From positions 166,892-230,891 of the forward strand of contig VTPC01091260.1 in assembly GCA_011009095.1 (NCBI GenBank): a stretch of 64,000 nucleotides of DNA, in the 5' to 3' direction. This DNA comes from Ignelater luminosus (Eukaryota > Arthropoda > Insecta > Coleoptera > Elateridae). Within the stretch, counting starts at the first letter, position 1. Each line of letters begins with the position of its first letter. This document shows, one piece after another, positions 38,401 to 50,783 of the stretch. The position numbers and the translations under genes are program-made. The notes beneath the pieces are model-generated. The model was not told the DNA's origin, made no database searches, and was given only the letters and a program-made list of their open reading frames with translations.

Positions 38401-41400
38401 GTGTGCAAAAAAGTATTGAGAATACTGGGCTAGAATAATCATAAAGGGATAGATAGAATGTCAGAACAAAGTGAATGAAAACAGAAATGGGAGTGTGTTT
38501 TATAGTCTTTTTTAAAAACGTGTGGAAGAAAATGGCGAAAATAGCTACAAATTGCTCCCTATCTCAAAAACCAGAAATATGCCGTCTTTGTTATTTTAGT
38601 TTGGTTTTTAGCAAAACACGTTATAGCTTGTACAAACACGCGGCAAAAAGATTATATTATTATGTAAAGTGCAGATAAGAAGAAACATCGTTTTTTCTTG
38701 AACTCAAATATTACTAATTCATTTGGAGATTTTGGGTCTATTCTAAAAACAACCAATGAATAATGAGCACGTCAGCAACACCATTAAGTATGCCCAAATC
38801 AATTGCTGTGGTAAGTTTCAGGCCTGCTTGGTTGCTCGAAATTTTCTAGATTGGAAGATTAAACCTTTGGACTAGATTTTTCACAGAAATTATTGTCAAG
38901 TTGTCTGCGATCTTTCTCATTGAAATGATTAGGTGGTAGATCACAGAAAATAAAAAATAAAGAAATTGATAACGAGACCATACAACTAACTATTACTTTT
39001 AAGAAATGCATAGTCATCATGTCTTTATTCTATGGTTACCTATAGCGATATAAACATAATATTGGTACTGTCTGTCCGTCTTATTTACTTACATCTCAGT
39101 CATTTAAATAAATATTAAAATATTACTATAATAAAAAGGCGTTATTATAATGTACCTTGTATAAATAAAAAATATACCACGATCACGTTAAGTGTCTGTT
39201 TCCAGGGTGTGTCCCCTTTCGTGACATTTTAGTAGAGGCACCTAGCAGTCTTATATTGTGACAATATTTTTAATTAGCTCCTTTTAAATAAACAGGATTC
39301 TCTAAACCATTAATATAATATTATATTGAAATGCCCTCGTATAGCAATATAATTCTTAAGATCTAAAACGATAAAAATAACAAGGAAATAAAAACACGAT
39401 TATTTCCGATTGAAAGAAACAGCCTTACATAAAGTTGTATTATAAAAATGTATGCAAGTCAGGGGCACGTCAGTTTCTTTGAAAGCGGTTCACGATTACG
39501 TTATTAGTTAATTAAGATTTTATAAAACTACAAAGATTAGTTCATTTTACAGTATCAAAGTGTTTTCTTTTAGGTCTTTTCGTTAAAATTTTTATTAAGA
39601 AAGCAGACAGTACTTAGCTGCAAGGCATCAATTTTGTTCTGGATTTGACAACATAAGCTTAAAGATGAATGTGGTTTTATACGGAAAAAAATCTGCTTTC
39701 ACAAGAAAGTGATTGATTAACTAATTAACTGCGTTAATAAAACAAAGGCTCGTTTTTCTTTTGTCTATAACCACAACAAACTTCAAAAGATTTTTTTGTA
39801 GATGTTTTCCCAACAAGTTATATCAAAGGAAAAACAAATTAGAAATTTTCATAACCGATAATCTGAAACTTCCGTAAAAAAGATCGAAAAGGTAAATGAA
39901 ATTCCTTTAGGGATGTTTCGGATCCTGCAAGAAAAATCTTTACTAATACTGTATAAATAATGATGTAATTATAAAAATTTACAACATACTAGAGATTTTT
40001 GAATAGAATTTTTTCATTTCGAAGATTAAAATGTTCAAGTTTTTAATAAACGATTTAGTAGATCTCTGCCTTTCTTTTTTACCTCGTGGTTATCCATTTT
40101 TTAATTAAATCGTCAAGATTGCATTATTAAAAAAGAAAGGTGATAAGCTACGGAGTTGTCAAACACCTTGGTTTAAAAATATTTTTTTCTTTGCTCTTAT
40201 GTAGGTAAAGCAATTTCTTTGCCTTTTAATGTTCTTACGAAGACGTTGGAAATAACCTCATTTGTACATAATTTCCCATAGCTTGAGGGGACTAATTCTG
40301 TTGAAAACCTTTTTGAAATTTACAGTGATGAGTTATTATTATATTGCATTTTTCAGACTGTCATCCCTTTTAAAGTTAAAATAAAATTTAATGAATGTCA
40401 TCTTAAAGACATCAAAAAAGTTTTTTTTTCTTGTCCCTCTATTAATAAAAAAAAGAAAAACGCTTCGGGACAAGTACTTCAACCTTAACACCTCTCATAT
40501 TCTCACTTACAATCTAGAATACCGCATTAACTTAACAAAAAATTCAATTTAAGTTTAATTATGTATATAGACTTTATAATTTTTCCTGCTCAAGACATAC
40601 GCTTAAAGTTAATTTTTCCAAGAAAATTAATAACTAAACGCAAAAGAAAAAAGATTTATAAAGAGAAAATCAAATTTTCTCCATAGGCTTGACAAGTTGG
40701 TCTTGGATATTTTGCCATTTTTTATATAATTTTATTCTAATTATAAATTCGTTTTAAAAGAAAATTTAAAAGTTCAAGTAACGGGGAGTATTTGAAATGT
40801 AATTCCTTTGTAATAAAACTCATTCAAAGTAAGATTAGGCTAGCTATTTCACTTGGAAGCTTGTCTATTAAAATGACTTTAAGTGTACTACGCAGAAGAA
40901 AGATTTCTTTTACTTTGCGAAGTTGTTAAATTATAATTTTTTATAATTTAGGTTGCAATTAACGAGATAATCTAGTATACCGCGCGTTTTACAACGACCT
41001 TATAAAATAAAATCAACAATATAGGTTATGTAATTATTGTTTCTTTTAGTATTCGTTTATTTTCAGAAACACGCACACGTAAGTTTTTTCCCTACAACTA
41101 ATAAATTCATATTTTGTTTTGCTCGTTAGGAAATAACTATTCTTCATAGGCTTTTGCAAAAGTTAATTAATAGGTTGTAGGTTACTAGAATCAAAACTCT
41201 ATCTCAAGAAGAGATGCCATTTTAAGTTCCAAATTAGAAGTGAGAGAAATTTCGTCTTACTTAAGAACGAAAGTAACCAGAAAGCTCTTCAATTATTCCA
41301 TACCTACTATAGCTTCCGTCATAAAAGAATTATAGGCTCCATTTAGAAAATTATATGATCCATAGAAAAACTTAATGCATCAGTATAATCTTGAGTAAAG

Positions 41401-44230
41401 GATATTGCCCAACGTCACTCCAAAAACGCATCGAGATAGTTGATTTTTACTTTTACTATTTATTCGACTCAGAAAAATACCTTATGGGCACAAGTCATTT
41501 TTGGTATCGTCAATATTAAGCGAGATGTCGTTTGAACTTAAACCACCTTGTACAATACGTATTTAAAATCTTAAATTCATAACACTTTCGGTTTAACCAA
41601 AAACGATACTTCTTCTCGTATAGAAATAAGATTATATCACTCCGTTCACTATCACCAAGGTTGTAGTTTGAGACTGGAAGTTTGGGAAAAAGTCAGAAAG
41701 AACTAACTATCAAGGAGATGAGCTTATTTCTGTCCATTTTTTGTCTTTAAAGATTTTTTTCCCAAAAATGCTTACCCAGACACTTCTGCATTACCTATCT
41801 AGTTTCAAAAGCAACCTATTTCTCATATAGCTAGTCAAAAGGTCACTATATTTATAATAGCAACAAAAGAACAGAGCAAAAAGACCAATAAGTATTGAAA
41901 TTTTACGAGCTCATTTATTTCCTGAAATACCCTAAAACAATTGAAAACTGTCCATTCTTATTTTCTGAGATAACGACTTTTACAAAGGTACTTTGCATTC
42001 CGACGCACAGCGTCAAGACGATAAATTCATCAAAGCCGTTTTCTTGGCGTGGATTCCTATCTTTAAACGCTTATAGACAGTTCTTTTATAATCCTGATAG
42101 TACAACAAAGCAAAGAATACTTTAAGAATTAATGCACAAAATAACCTTACAAAAAAAGACTTTGACAATGCATATAAGAGAACATAGTAATCCAAAACAT
42201 TCAACACGACATACAAACGGAAGCAAAAAAGTTAAAGTAAATACAAACAAAAGGCAATACTGGAAAGAGTTTACTGATGATGTCAAACCCGTTTTATAAG
42301 AAAGCCAGAAAAACATTCAGAAACTGTTATGAAAGACTGACGCAAATCGTTCATTCTCGATACTAACACAACTACATTAAACACATAAAATTATCATGGA
42401 TAAAAATTAGAAAAGTTTCCAAAACTTAAATTTTAAAACAGAAGCAGTAGCTTACAAAATTAAGGAAGAGGAAACGTAACAGCACATTAACGACTAAACA
42501 AATAATAATCATACATTGGGTAACCATGTTGGAAATGGTATTGAAGATGAGAAATAAAAATGTGGGAAAAATCGAAACACACAAACATGGATAGCTGGCA
42601 ATCTACATCTCAAGAATAACACCGAGTATTATCGTACCTATTTTTTTTTTGTTGTTAATGTTGTATTACCCATTCCATCTCAATAGAGTAATTATAGAAA
42701 CGGGTCGGTTTACTATATTGGCAATTATCTTTGACAGTCATTTCCAATGTTCTTTTCAGTTGTCCATCGCTTCTTCTATTACGAATTCATTTATGTTATA
42801 TAATTTATACAAAATCGTATAGGGCTCATATTTGCTGCAGCTCTTCCTTTGATCTTCAAGGGTCACCTAAATCAAAAAACGAAGTTGTTCCAATTAGGAC
42901 AGGTTACATGTTTTTCTTCAAGACACTGATGGTATAGATATTACATGCAGACCCTTTCTTTAATTTTCCAGGGAAGAAATTGCCTAGATCTTATTTATGA
43001 AAATGTATCGATTTGGAAGAAACGATTATTAATACCCATAAGCTAATCAAAGGGTGTGCGTGCAATACTAGAGTAATCACACACTTAAGTCACTAGCTTC
43101 AAAAAATAACTATCTCCCTTAATTGGAGCAACTTTGTTTTCTAAACTTTATTGCCCATAGAGGTCGTTGGTGAATTATCACGAGCCACGCCTAAAAGGGC
43201 CATATTTTTTCTCAGGTCACTAATTGTTTTTATGTTTATGCGAAGTAAACGCAATTAATATAAAACTTAGATAAAGTACTCCGCAATTGTGGTAAGCAGT
43301 CAATTTTACAATAAATCATAGTATACATAATATTGCCCTCAATTAATTTAGTATTTTTCGAAAAAAGCTGAAAAATGGTATCTCGTCTTAATTACTACAA
43401 ACAATAATGATTTAGCTAGAAAGATACAGAATTGCCTGCAAAACAATTTCATTCGTTTGAAATAATCTAGCAACGGAAATCAACTTGAAACTTAGATGCA
43501 ATTTTTTCAATTGACTTCCCTATATTTCCTTTTAACTTCCGGATAGATTCTTTTTATTTCCTTCACCTCTTTCTACTTTCCTGATATTTAATCTCTTGTC
43601 ATACTTTTTAATATATTTTAGCAATCTCAAAATGAAGATAGCGTAAAGATTTGAGTGATCAATTCGCAATCCTATACTCGATTTGGCCAACGAGAGTAAA
43701 AAGCTTGATGCTAAGTAACAATATATCAAGCTAAGAAAGTCAAGATGGCCAGAAATAAATATAAACCATAATTGAGCTATTAAAACATGTTAATGTCGTG
43801 TAATTGGTCCTTTTATATTGTTGAATAAACAAACTTTTTACTAATCAAATAACTACGCTTTCTAGGTACACCTAACTACTTAATTTGTTATGCGATGCAA
43901 ATAATGTAGAAGTAGCTTTTCCAACTTATGGGGTAGCCAATAAAATATTTGTGCAGGAAACTCGATCAAACAACTACAGCTAAAAAGCTACAACTCGTGC
44001 TAGTAGTATTATTTACTTTTTTCGTGCAAACTAAAAATTTATTTGTATTGGTAAAAAAAGTTTTCAAATAACATTTTACTAAAAGACAGAAAGTCTTTAG
44101 AAGTTGATTGTTTAGTTTTATTTTGGTTTCTTTTTTTTCTAATTCTAGGATTTTTGATTGAATACAAAAAGATCTTAAATTATTGAATTGGAAATTCAAA
44201 TGCAACTAAATTTTTATAAAAGTAACTTAC
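35485..44230 (-). other. First intron (about 8.7 kb) of the VWC gene
   Basis: Apart from the candidate alternative exon at 37636-37492 I see nothing that can be named here: AT-rich DNA with short chance open frames on both strands (for example 42013-42316 minus, hydrophobic and repetitive in composition). I scanned the minus strand for further exons with matching phases and found none with both good splice sites and an open frame. Confidence 0.5.
37492..37636 (-). CDS. Candidate alternative first coding exon of the VWC gene
   Basis: Open frame from ATG (37636) to a good donor (TGTGAAG|GTAGATTTCC). It ends in phase 1, so it would also splice in frame onto exon 2 at 35484. It starts with a hydrophobic stretch (MYLVVHSIIVIYFIL) followed by a basic segment, like a signal anchor. 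Alternatively the last 98 nt (37589-37492) form an internal exon behind a strong acceptor (ttattttatccttag|G), but that version begins in phase 2 and cannot follow exon 1 without a further exon, which I did not find. I do not recognise the peptide. It may be chance. Confidence 0.3.
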
Positions 44231-44294
44231 CAACTAACTCAGTAAAAATAACGCAAAAAATATAAATGCTCGCAATACGAGAAGTGCACTTCAT
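44231..44294 (-). CDS. Exon 1 (signal peptide) of a secreted VWC-domain protein gene
   Basis: The coding part of this exon reads ATG plus 20 further codons (MKCTSRIASIYIFCVIFTEL, then V) and one base of the next codon, ending at a consensus donor (TTG|GTAAGTTAC). The peptide has a short polar/basic start followed by a hydrophobic core, as expected of a secretory signal peptide, so the product should enter the ER. The single leftover G (phase 1) joins exactly to the phase-1 exon at 35484-35440 and on to the VWC exons, giving one 444-nt reading frame. The ATG is the last in-frame methionine before the hydrophobic core; two upstream in-frame Mets (residues in the 44426-44231 open frame) make a longer start possible but would bury the signal. 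The assignment to the VWC gene rests on phase and strand, since about 8.7 kb of intron separates it from the next exon. It could instead start another minus-strand gene. Confidence 0.6.
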
Positions 44295-44545
44295 ATTCAA
44301 GCATTTGATATTCAGGAAATATTTTTTCAGAAAAATCAAATCACGTGTTTGGAACAAAACATAACGTAATAATTTTGAAACTAAACTGGGCAACGGAGCG
44401 TCATCACCCAAGAGCAGTTGAAACAAAACTGTGCGATTATGAAACGGAAAATAACACGGTGGTTGGCGGGGTAAATTTTCGACCTACTAGGATGTGAAGG
44501 GCAGGGCCGGTTTTAATATGGTTTTCCTCGCTGCGCACTAGATAT
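44295..44545 (-). promoter_or_regulatory. Probable 5' leader and promoter side of the VWC gene
   Basis: This is the sequence immediately upstream (minus strand) of the signal-peptide ATG. It is distinctly richer in G+C than its surroundings around 44440-44535 (runs such as gggcagggccggt and ctgcgcac) and then drops back to AT-rich DNA. A TATA-like string (TTTATATC) lies at about 44540-44550 on the minus strand. This looks like a transcription start region, but the start site itself cannot be placed from sequence alone. Confidence 0.3.
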
Positions 44546-46250
44546 AAAGTTTCAATTTCATCTTCTCTTTTCTATTCTTTTTTAATATGCGGTTAGGTAA
44601 TCAAATCTGAAATACGATATTCAGATACTAATATTCAAACATCATTCCTTTTACCTTATTGGAAATTTCCTTTTTTTCTCCTTTTATTTATTTGATCGAG
44701 TATCACGAGCAGATTAATAATTTTAATATTGTGTGATTTTTATCTTTCAATATTTTTGGTACTCCGTATTATGTATTTTGAATGTTAACATAATAATGAT
44801 GATAATAATCAATTTCAGTCTTTTTGCAACATAATAATAATAATCAATTTTAGTTTATTTATTATTATTTAATTATTGTTTTTCTACCCTATTTGCAATC
44901 GATAAAACTAGCACCCAAGAAACATTCAAACGCCAATATTATGCATCGTGAAAGTTATCATAACAATTAAAGAAAAACCAACCAGATTGCTCAAAAAGTC
45001 TGTAAATGCTTCCTCCCATAGTGAAATTCTTAAATAACTTTTTAAATCTGTGTTATCAGATAAGACAAACGCACAAGAATTATCAAAATCCGCATCTGCA
45101 CTTTGGTGGGCGTTCCTGGCAGTAAGTAGGTAGTATCCATTGCTTTGTTAACTTGATATTTGATGACCATTGCTTGATAAATAATTAAATAAAAATAATG
45201 TAGTTTACATGAAATAATAAGGTTACTGTAAAATTAATAGAGTGAGTGATAGTTGTTTTGAACATAACACGGATGATTCATATTTTTGAAATTAAGGAAC
45301 GCTTTAAACATTAAACGAATTTTCTAAATACCTGTATTAGTTAAAATATTTTATTACACGTAAATTGCAAACTGATTTTACGTTAAGTTTATTATACCCC
45401 ATACAACTGTTTTTTCTTCTTTAATCTAATTTGAGCACGAACTACAAGGTCATAATATGGCTCCGTGAATTCGATCCTAGGACGAAACATCTTTTCTCGA
45501 TTCTAGGCTTGAATTCACTTCGGTTTGAAATAGCCTATTTAATTAAGTACACTAGTATGGTAGGTGTCATCATCACTAGGCTATCCGGGCCGATATAAAA
45601 CGGTTTATTGTAAAAATAACAAGATTTGGTAAAAACTAGATAAACTATAAAATGCCTCAAACAATGCGTACAAATTGGATTGCCTCTTAATGTAGCTATG
45701 TTAACTATCATAATAAAAAAGAAACTAAATACAGAAAGATATTACACAATTAAAATTCTTTTGTTTATGGGATTAATTTTCTCTAATTACATGTTTGTGG
45801 AAAGTCGAGAAAAAATACTTCTTTTTGAGCTGCATCCACATAAAATTAAATAGAAAAACTTCTGATATTTACATCACTAAGTTGTAAATTAATTAAATAA
45901 ATATATAAAAATATACAAGGGGTGTTCCGTTTCAAAAGCGAAAGTCGCCTGTTGCAAGGAAACTGAAATCTGAAAATTTAAAAAAATTGAAATACTTTCT
46001 GGGTGTAGGGCAACATTCTAACTTAAAATCCAAAGATGACGAAATTCTGCCCAAACATAATAAAAGGGTGAAACACTCTTTCAAAGGGGCAACTTGAAAA
46101 TTCAGAAAAAGACAAAATTCTGTCTAAATGTACGATATAATGTTCTATATTGTCTTTTATTATTTTACAATTGTATAAAAATACAACACAAAATCTAACT
46201 CAGTGAAAGCTTAGTGATTTTCATATATGTACAAAAAATAATCGAGATTT
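44546..46250. other. Stretch upstream of the VWC gene; AT-rich with simple repeats
   Basis: Runs of ATA/AAT repeats lie at 44790-44870. An imperfect inverted repeat at 45465-45518 is listed separately. The stretch 45914-46140 (tacaaggggtgttccgtttc onwards) has the look of an interspersed repeat, with the internal phrases ttcaaaggggcaacttgaaa and ggcaacattctaacttaaaa. No gene was seen. Confidence 0.4.
45465..45518. repeat. Imperfect inverted repeat (16-bp arms, 14 matches)
   Basis: The arms gtgaattcgatcctag (45465-45480) and ctaggcttgaattcac (45503-45518) are complementary except at two positions, with a 22-nt loop. It could be a small hairpin or the joined ends of a transposon fragment. Confidence 0.65.
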
Positions 46251-46253
46251 ATT

Positions 46254-48490
46254 CTGCCCTGTATGTCTACGGACATACCCAGCAATTCTTTCCAAAGAAC
46301 CAAATTGTGTTAAATGTGCAGGAAATCATCATACAGCAGCTAACTGTGCAAAACCAGCAACAGCAAACCAAATAAACCAGCGAATTATCGTGGCTGTGAT
46401 GTCGTTAAAGAACTACTCAAAAGGCAAACTAACATCAAAAATAAAAAAGCGCTAGCATTACAACCAAGAAAATCTACATCCAATTTGATACAAATATAAA
46501 TTCACACAGCAACGCAATTAAAGGAACGGGAGAAAGCCAAACGTCAGCAAAATAACCTAAAACAGAGCTTACCCTTATGCAAATGGTGTAATTAATGGAA
46601 AGTCTTGGAAGACTCTCGGCAAGAATAACCAGGTTGGAAAATATAAATCTAACTAATTATGGACAAACACGATATAAAAATAGCTCCCGGGGATGCCAAC
46701 CGTGTTCTAAATCGTATTCAAGAATTATAATATTTCTTGACGTTTATATCTTGTCTAAAGATAACAATAATGTTTATCGCAAAACAGTAACACATCCAAG
46801 TAATCATTACGAGGAAGAACACCTTCAGAGCGATGAAATATAATTAACTGAAGTGGGAATCAAATCTACAAAACAGAAACCCTATCCTATTTGCCTAGAT
46901 ATTATCTTAAGAAAGATCACTATAAAAGTTCCCTAGCGAGAAATTTGTTCTTGTAAGCGACTTTAATACCAAAAACGTCATATGGGGATCAAGCATCAAC
47001 ACCACTAAAGGCAAAAAATTGTCTGAAGCAATCCGGGAAAGTGAATGCATCGTCCATTCCACGGTGAAGCCTATATACTGGCCTGCAGATACTAACCAAC
47101 TGAATTTATTTGCAACTAGAGAAATATCATCAAATTTCATCAACGTATAAGCAAACTTTTACTTACACTTAAATAGCTGATGATGAGACCGAACACTCAT
47201 TATAGAAAGCGACTAAAAAATGTATACATACAATGTCCACCCATAAAACAAACTAATGGTAGCTGCGCAAAGGATAAACGGGAAAAAGCAGATCTGTTCG
47301 TTAATCATCTTGAGGAAATCTTTAAATCGAAAGAAAAGTAAAAATTCTAGCTATTGAATATTGACAATCAAGAAAGTGTAGAAATTGCGTTAGTGACATC
47401 CAAAGAAGTTGTAACGGAAATAAATTCCAAGAAAGCTCCAGATTTCGACCTCATCAAAGAAGAAATACTGAAACATTTTCCCAGAAATAGTCGAATCTAC
47501 CCTACCCAAACTCGAAAAATCTCCAAGTGAAACTAAGTCATACAGGTCGATATCACTATTACTAATTTGCTCAAAATTGTTCGAGAAATTGTTTATCAAA
47601 AAGTCCAAAACCATTATAAGGAATAAACGATTAATGCCAAATAACCAATTTATATTTAGACATAAGCATTCAGTCATAGAGCAGGTACATAGAATTACCA
47701 ACATAATTGAGAAAGTGCTGAAAGAAAAGACGGTCTGCTCAGCAATATTCCTAGACGTTGCCCAAGCAAGCTCTCATTCATAAGCTAAACAAAATGTTAC
47801 CTAAACAATTTGTAGCACTTACATTTCTGATAAAACAGTTCAGGGTAAAACAAGAACATGCTTATTCGGAATTAAGAAGAATTACAGCCGAAGTCCCACA
47901 AGGCAGCGTCCTAGAACAATTCTTGTACTTGCTCTACACTTGTGACTACCCGCAGACTGAAAATGCAATATGGCAATTGTGGCAATTGGATACGACGGCC
48001 AGTTTACAAAGCGCAATTGAACAGGCAGAAAAAATGGAAAATAAAACTGAACAAACAAAATACAGTTTATGTCAGCTTTACCAGCATAACCATAAGGAAT
48101 CAGCCATTAATAATTATCAATCATAACATCATCTCCTGTGTACGACTCTGCAAAATATCTAGGCATGACATTAGATGCCAAACTAAGATAGAAAACTCGT
48201 GTGGAAAAGAAACGAGAAGAACTTAATATGGGGGTATAGGTGTATAGCATTCGGCTTTGGGGCTTGGCCAAACAATGTCATATTGATGGGATTCAAAATT
48301 TTCAAAATAAAGTGCTACAGAATATTGTAAATGCTCCATGGTATGTGCAGTGACACGTCTACGTCTCTAGCAAAATCGAAGCAAGATACATAAACATTAT
48401 AACACACAAGCAATCAACCTCCTAGATCCAGATTCAAGAGAACTAAACCATTTGGGTTGGTGAGGAATATTTAGTGTAACAATTAAAAAA
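46254..48490 (+). pseudogene. Decayed, 5'-truncated Jockey-clade LINE
   Basis: In order along the plus strand: an ORF1 (gag-like) zinc knuckle CVKCAGNHHTAANC (CX2CX4HX4C) near 46310-46350; endonuclease-domain residues (GDQ/WGSS..., YWPADTNQLNLF) at about 46930-47110; and reverse-transcriptase blocks including INSKKAPDFDLIKEEILKHF (47420), NNQFIFRHKHSVIEQVHRIT with NIIEKVLKEK (47640-47720), YSELRRITAEVPQGSVL (47860-47910), and the C-terminal IKLN...VYVSFTSI, APWYV and NLLDPDSREL pieces (up to 48450). The A/Y-x-DD catalytic box is destroyed by a frameshift/deletion near 47970. Parts of ORF1, the 5' end and several internal segments are missing. It ends near a short A run at 48487. Confidence 0.9.
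47758..48126 (+). pseudogene. Longest open piece of the Jockey reverse transcriptase
   Basis: 122 codons of the RT region. It contains the conserved EVPQGSVL box and LYLLYT, then loses homology in frame where the FADD box should be (reading NAIWQLWQLDTTASLQ instead). The true homology continues in the other frame (47942-48226: NRQKKWKIKLN and following). The first residues are frame-shift artefact. Confidence 0.8.
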
Positions 48491-48499
48491 AGCTTTAGG

Positions 48500-49375
48500 G
48501 CACCAGTGGATGAACATTTGTATTAAACTGTTGCAAAGGATTTATCAAAATTAAGTTGATGGTTAGTCTGTTAGACTAGTTTCAATGCTCAATTGCTTTT
48601 TGAAAAACGGAAAACCCTTAGAAGTCACAATGGAAAATAATTCATTTGTATAAGACTATACTTATGATGAAAACATACAGTCATTTACTCTTATCCAGAT
48701 TCTTCCGAACATTTCGAAATTTATGTTTTTCAAATTATTGGAAGTAGCCATTGTAAATTTGTCGGGAGTAAAATATATTGCCTAGTTATTCCAAAGTTCT
48801 ACATTAAAAATCTTTGTTTTATTTATATTAATATAATATATCTTTTGCTACAGTACTTATGGCAAAAAGCTGCTGGGATATTATCTTTTGGACAACACAG
48901 AAGGCTATCTCGAGCTAATAAAAACTTGACAGCTTATAAGCGGCCCATCTATAAAAGAACGTATAGATAGGTTTGAAGATCTTATAAAAGATTTCAAGTT
49001 GTTTCTGCCGTATTTAAAAAGAGAGTGACCAATCTAGAAGATGCAGAGAAATACACTGCAAAGGAAGAAGAAGAAAGTGACCTAGATACCGATGAGGTAA
49101 CATCACAACATAGTTCAGCAACATCACTTGGAAGTAGAAGACCCAACAACTAATAGTTGCGGTATTTGTTATACTAGAAACATACCGTTCATTATGTAAC
49201 TTCATATTCTGTTTTAGATACGGGATGTATTCTAATTCATGTGGAATCAATTCTAAATAATCCACTTGAAGAAAATTTCATCAGCAGCCCAGTAACCAAT
49301 GGTATGTACCTATGCTAGCATTAAATTTTTTTTTTATCTTAATCAGTCTATTTATTGACATGCCACATATAGGGT
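48500..49375 (+). other. Possible upstream part of the BEL/Pao element
   Basis: Short plus-strand pieces resemble decayed retroelement coding (ERIDRFEDLIKDFKLFLP near 48950, an acidic EEEESDLDTDEVTSQHSS stretch near 49060, and LDTGC near 49215, which could be an aspartic-protease motif). They are interrupted by stops and cannot be assigned securely. They may belong to the same element as the integrase that follows. Confidence 0.3.
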
Positions 49376-49379
49376 GTTT

Positions 49380-50190
49380 ACTTTAAATATGTCAAAAACT
49401 TATCCTATCGTTTTCAATCATAAACACCAAATTATAAAGTTGTTAATACAACATTACCACGAGAAAATGCAGCATTGGGGTAAAGAGACTGTACTAAATA
49501 CTCTTAGACAGGAATTTTGCATACTTTGAATACGAGAAAAGCAGTCAAACGAACATTTTTCTGCAAAATTAAGAATGCTCCAATCAATTCACCAGCGGAA
49601 CAGTTACCACCACGTAAGATCGAAAAAACAATCAGACCGTTCATCAAGAGTGGTGTAGACTATTTTGGCCTCATAGAAGTATTAATAAAAACAAGCCATT
49701 AGAAGCGCCATGAAGTGCATTTACATGCAAGGCTATATATATAGAAACTGCTCCGTACTTGAGAACGGATGGTTTGATACATGTTTTTAAACAAATCGGC
49801 TGTAGAAGAAGCTTTCCAGAAATTGTATTCTGACAATGATTCCAAATTTAAGGAGGTAGATAAACAACATGAAAGCGCCTTATCCAGTCTATAACGAAGA
49901 TAGTGGAAGAACATCCCTGACGATTTACAAGCATTAAACCCTGATCACTTCTTAATAGTTGAGAAAAGTAGAGTACGGAAACGGACGCAGCAACCTAAGA
50001 CTTCTTTCTAAATAGCAAACAGCATAACGTTTAGCTAACCAATTTTGTGAAAGATGAACGCATGAGTACCTATCGACATAAGTAAAGAACACCAAATGGT
50101 GCTAAGACAAGAGATCTTCCTGTAGCACTTGTAGACATTGTTTTATTCACAGACAAAAATTTATCCAGAAATTAACGCAAAAAGGAAATA
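49380..50190 (+). pseudogene. Decayed BEL/Pao LTR retrotransposon, integrase region
   Basis: Plus-strand frames show the BEL/Pao integrase order: the zinc-finger side (HYHEKMQHWGKETVLNTLRQ near 49450; NTRKAVKR near 49530; KNAPINSPAEQLPPRKIEK), then RPFIKSGVDYFGLIEVLIK near 49640-49690 (catalytic-core start, GxDYFG), IYIETAPYLRTDGLI near 49735, and SDNDSKFKEVD near 49830 (second catalytic Asp region), followed by KDERMSTYRHK...TPNGAKTR near 50050, matching the W..EYL...R.KW segment. Several frameshifts and stops make it inactive. The RT domain is not present and I could not find its LTRs. Confidence 0.8.
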
Positions 50191-50199
50191 ATGGTAAAA

Positions 50200-50780
50200 T
50201 CTCTTATTTAATAAATACTTTAAAAAAATCTTTGTTGAAAAAGTCACAATAGATCAGTGATTAACAAAATTCACTTAAGATGGAGATAATTTCAGCTAAA
50301 GCTTTATGGCTAGAAGAGCAAACTGTATCCCTAATTAAGGACAACAAATTTATTCTTTTGAGGATTTAAGCTTTTTGAGCTTGTATACGATTTCTTTTTA
50401 TACCAAGAAAAGGAAATAAACATCTTTCGTTACAAACTAAAATCAGTTGATCTGTTCCTAAATATCGTGTTGCATGGTAGAGTGAAGATCTGCGTTTGGC
50501 AATGCTCGAAAAGAAACGAGCCTTTAATTTACTTAATTGTGTTTGGACTTTTCATGTAAAAACAAGCAAAATGTCCCAAAACCATCTGTCTGTCAAGAGA
50601 ACTTCATGACAGACTGAGACTAGATGTTGCTGTTAAATAAGCGACGAAACAATGATATATATACGGATACTTGTATACACTACATGATATCAAAAGTTAT
50701 GTAAGGGCCACGACACACAATAAGGTATCCTTATCAATGCTACTTGACTATACGAGAACAAGGTGTACTGGAGCGCATCA
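50200..50780. other. Stretch between the BEL/Pao remnant and the foldback element
   Basis: Stop-rich DNA that may include the 3' part of the BEL/Pao element. Nothing more specific can be seen. Confidence 0.3.
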
Positions 50781-50783
50781 AAT

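Noticed and set aside
38763-38810. Short ATG frame (MSTSATPLSMPKSIAV) ending at a GTAAGT donor on the plus strand
   Set aside because: Only 16 codons, no partner exon, inside an intron of the opposite-strand gene; one splice-like site alone is expected by chance.
39885-39928. Strong acceptor (atttttcttgcag) on the minus strand followed by an open frame, considered as a missing exon between the signal exon and 37589
   Set aside because: No acceptable donor in the required phase, and the signal exon already joins exon 2 in frame without it.
42122-42316. Hydrophobic minus-strand open frames near 42.1-42.3 kb with an acceptor-like site
   Set aside because: Phases do not fit the VWC gene, composition looks like chance T-rich coding, and no conserved motif.
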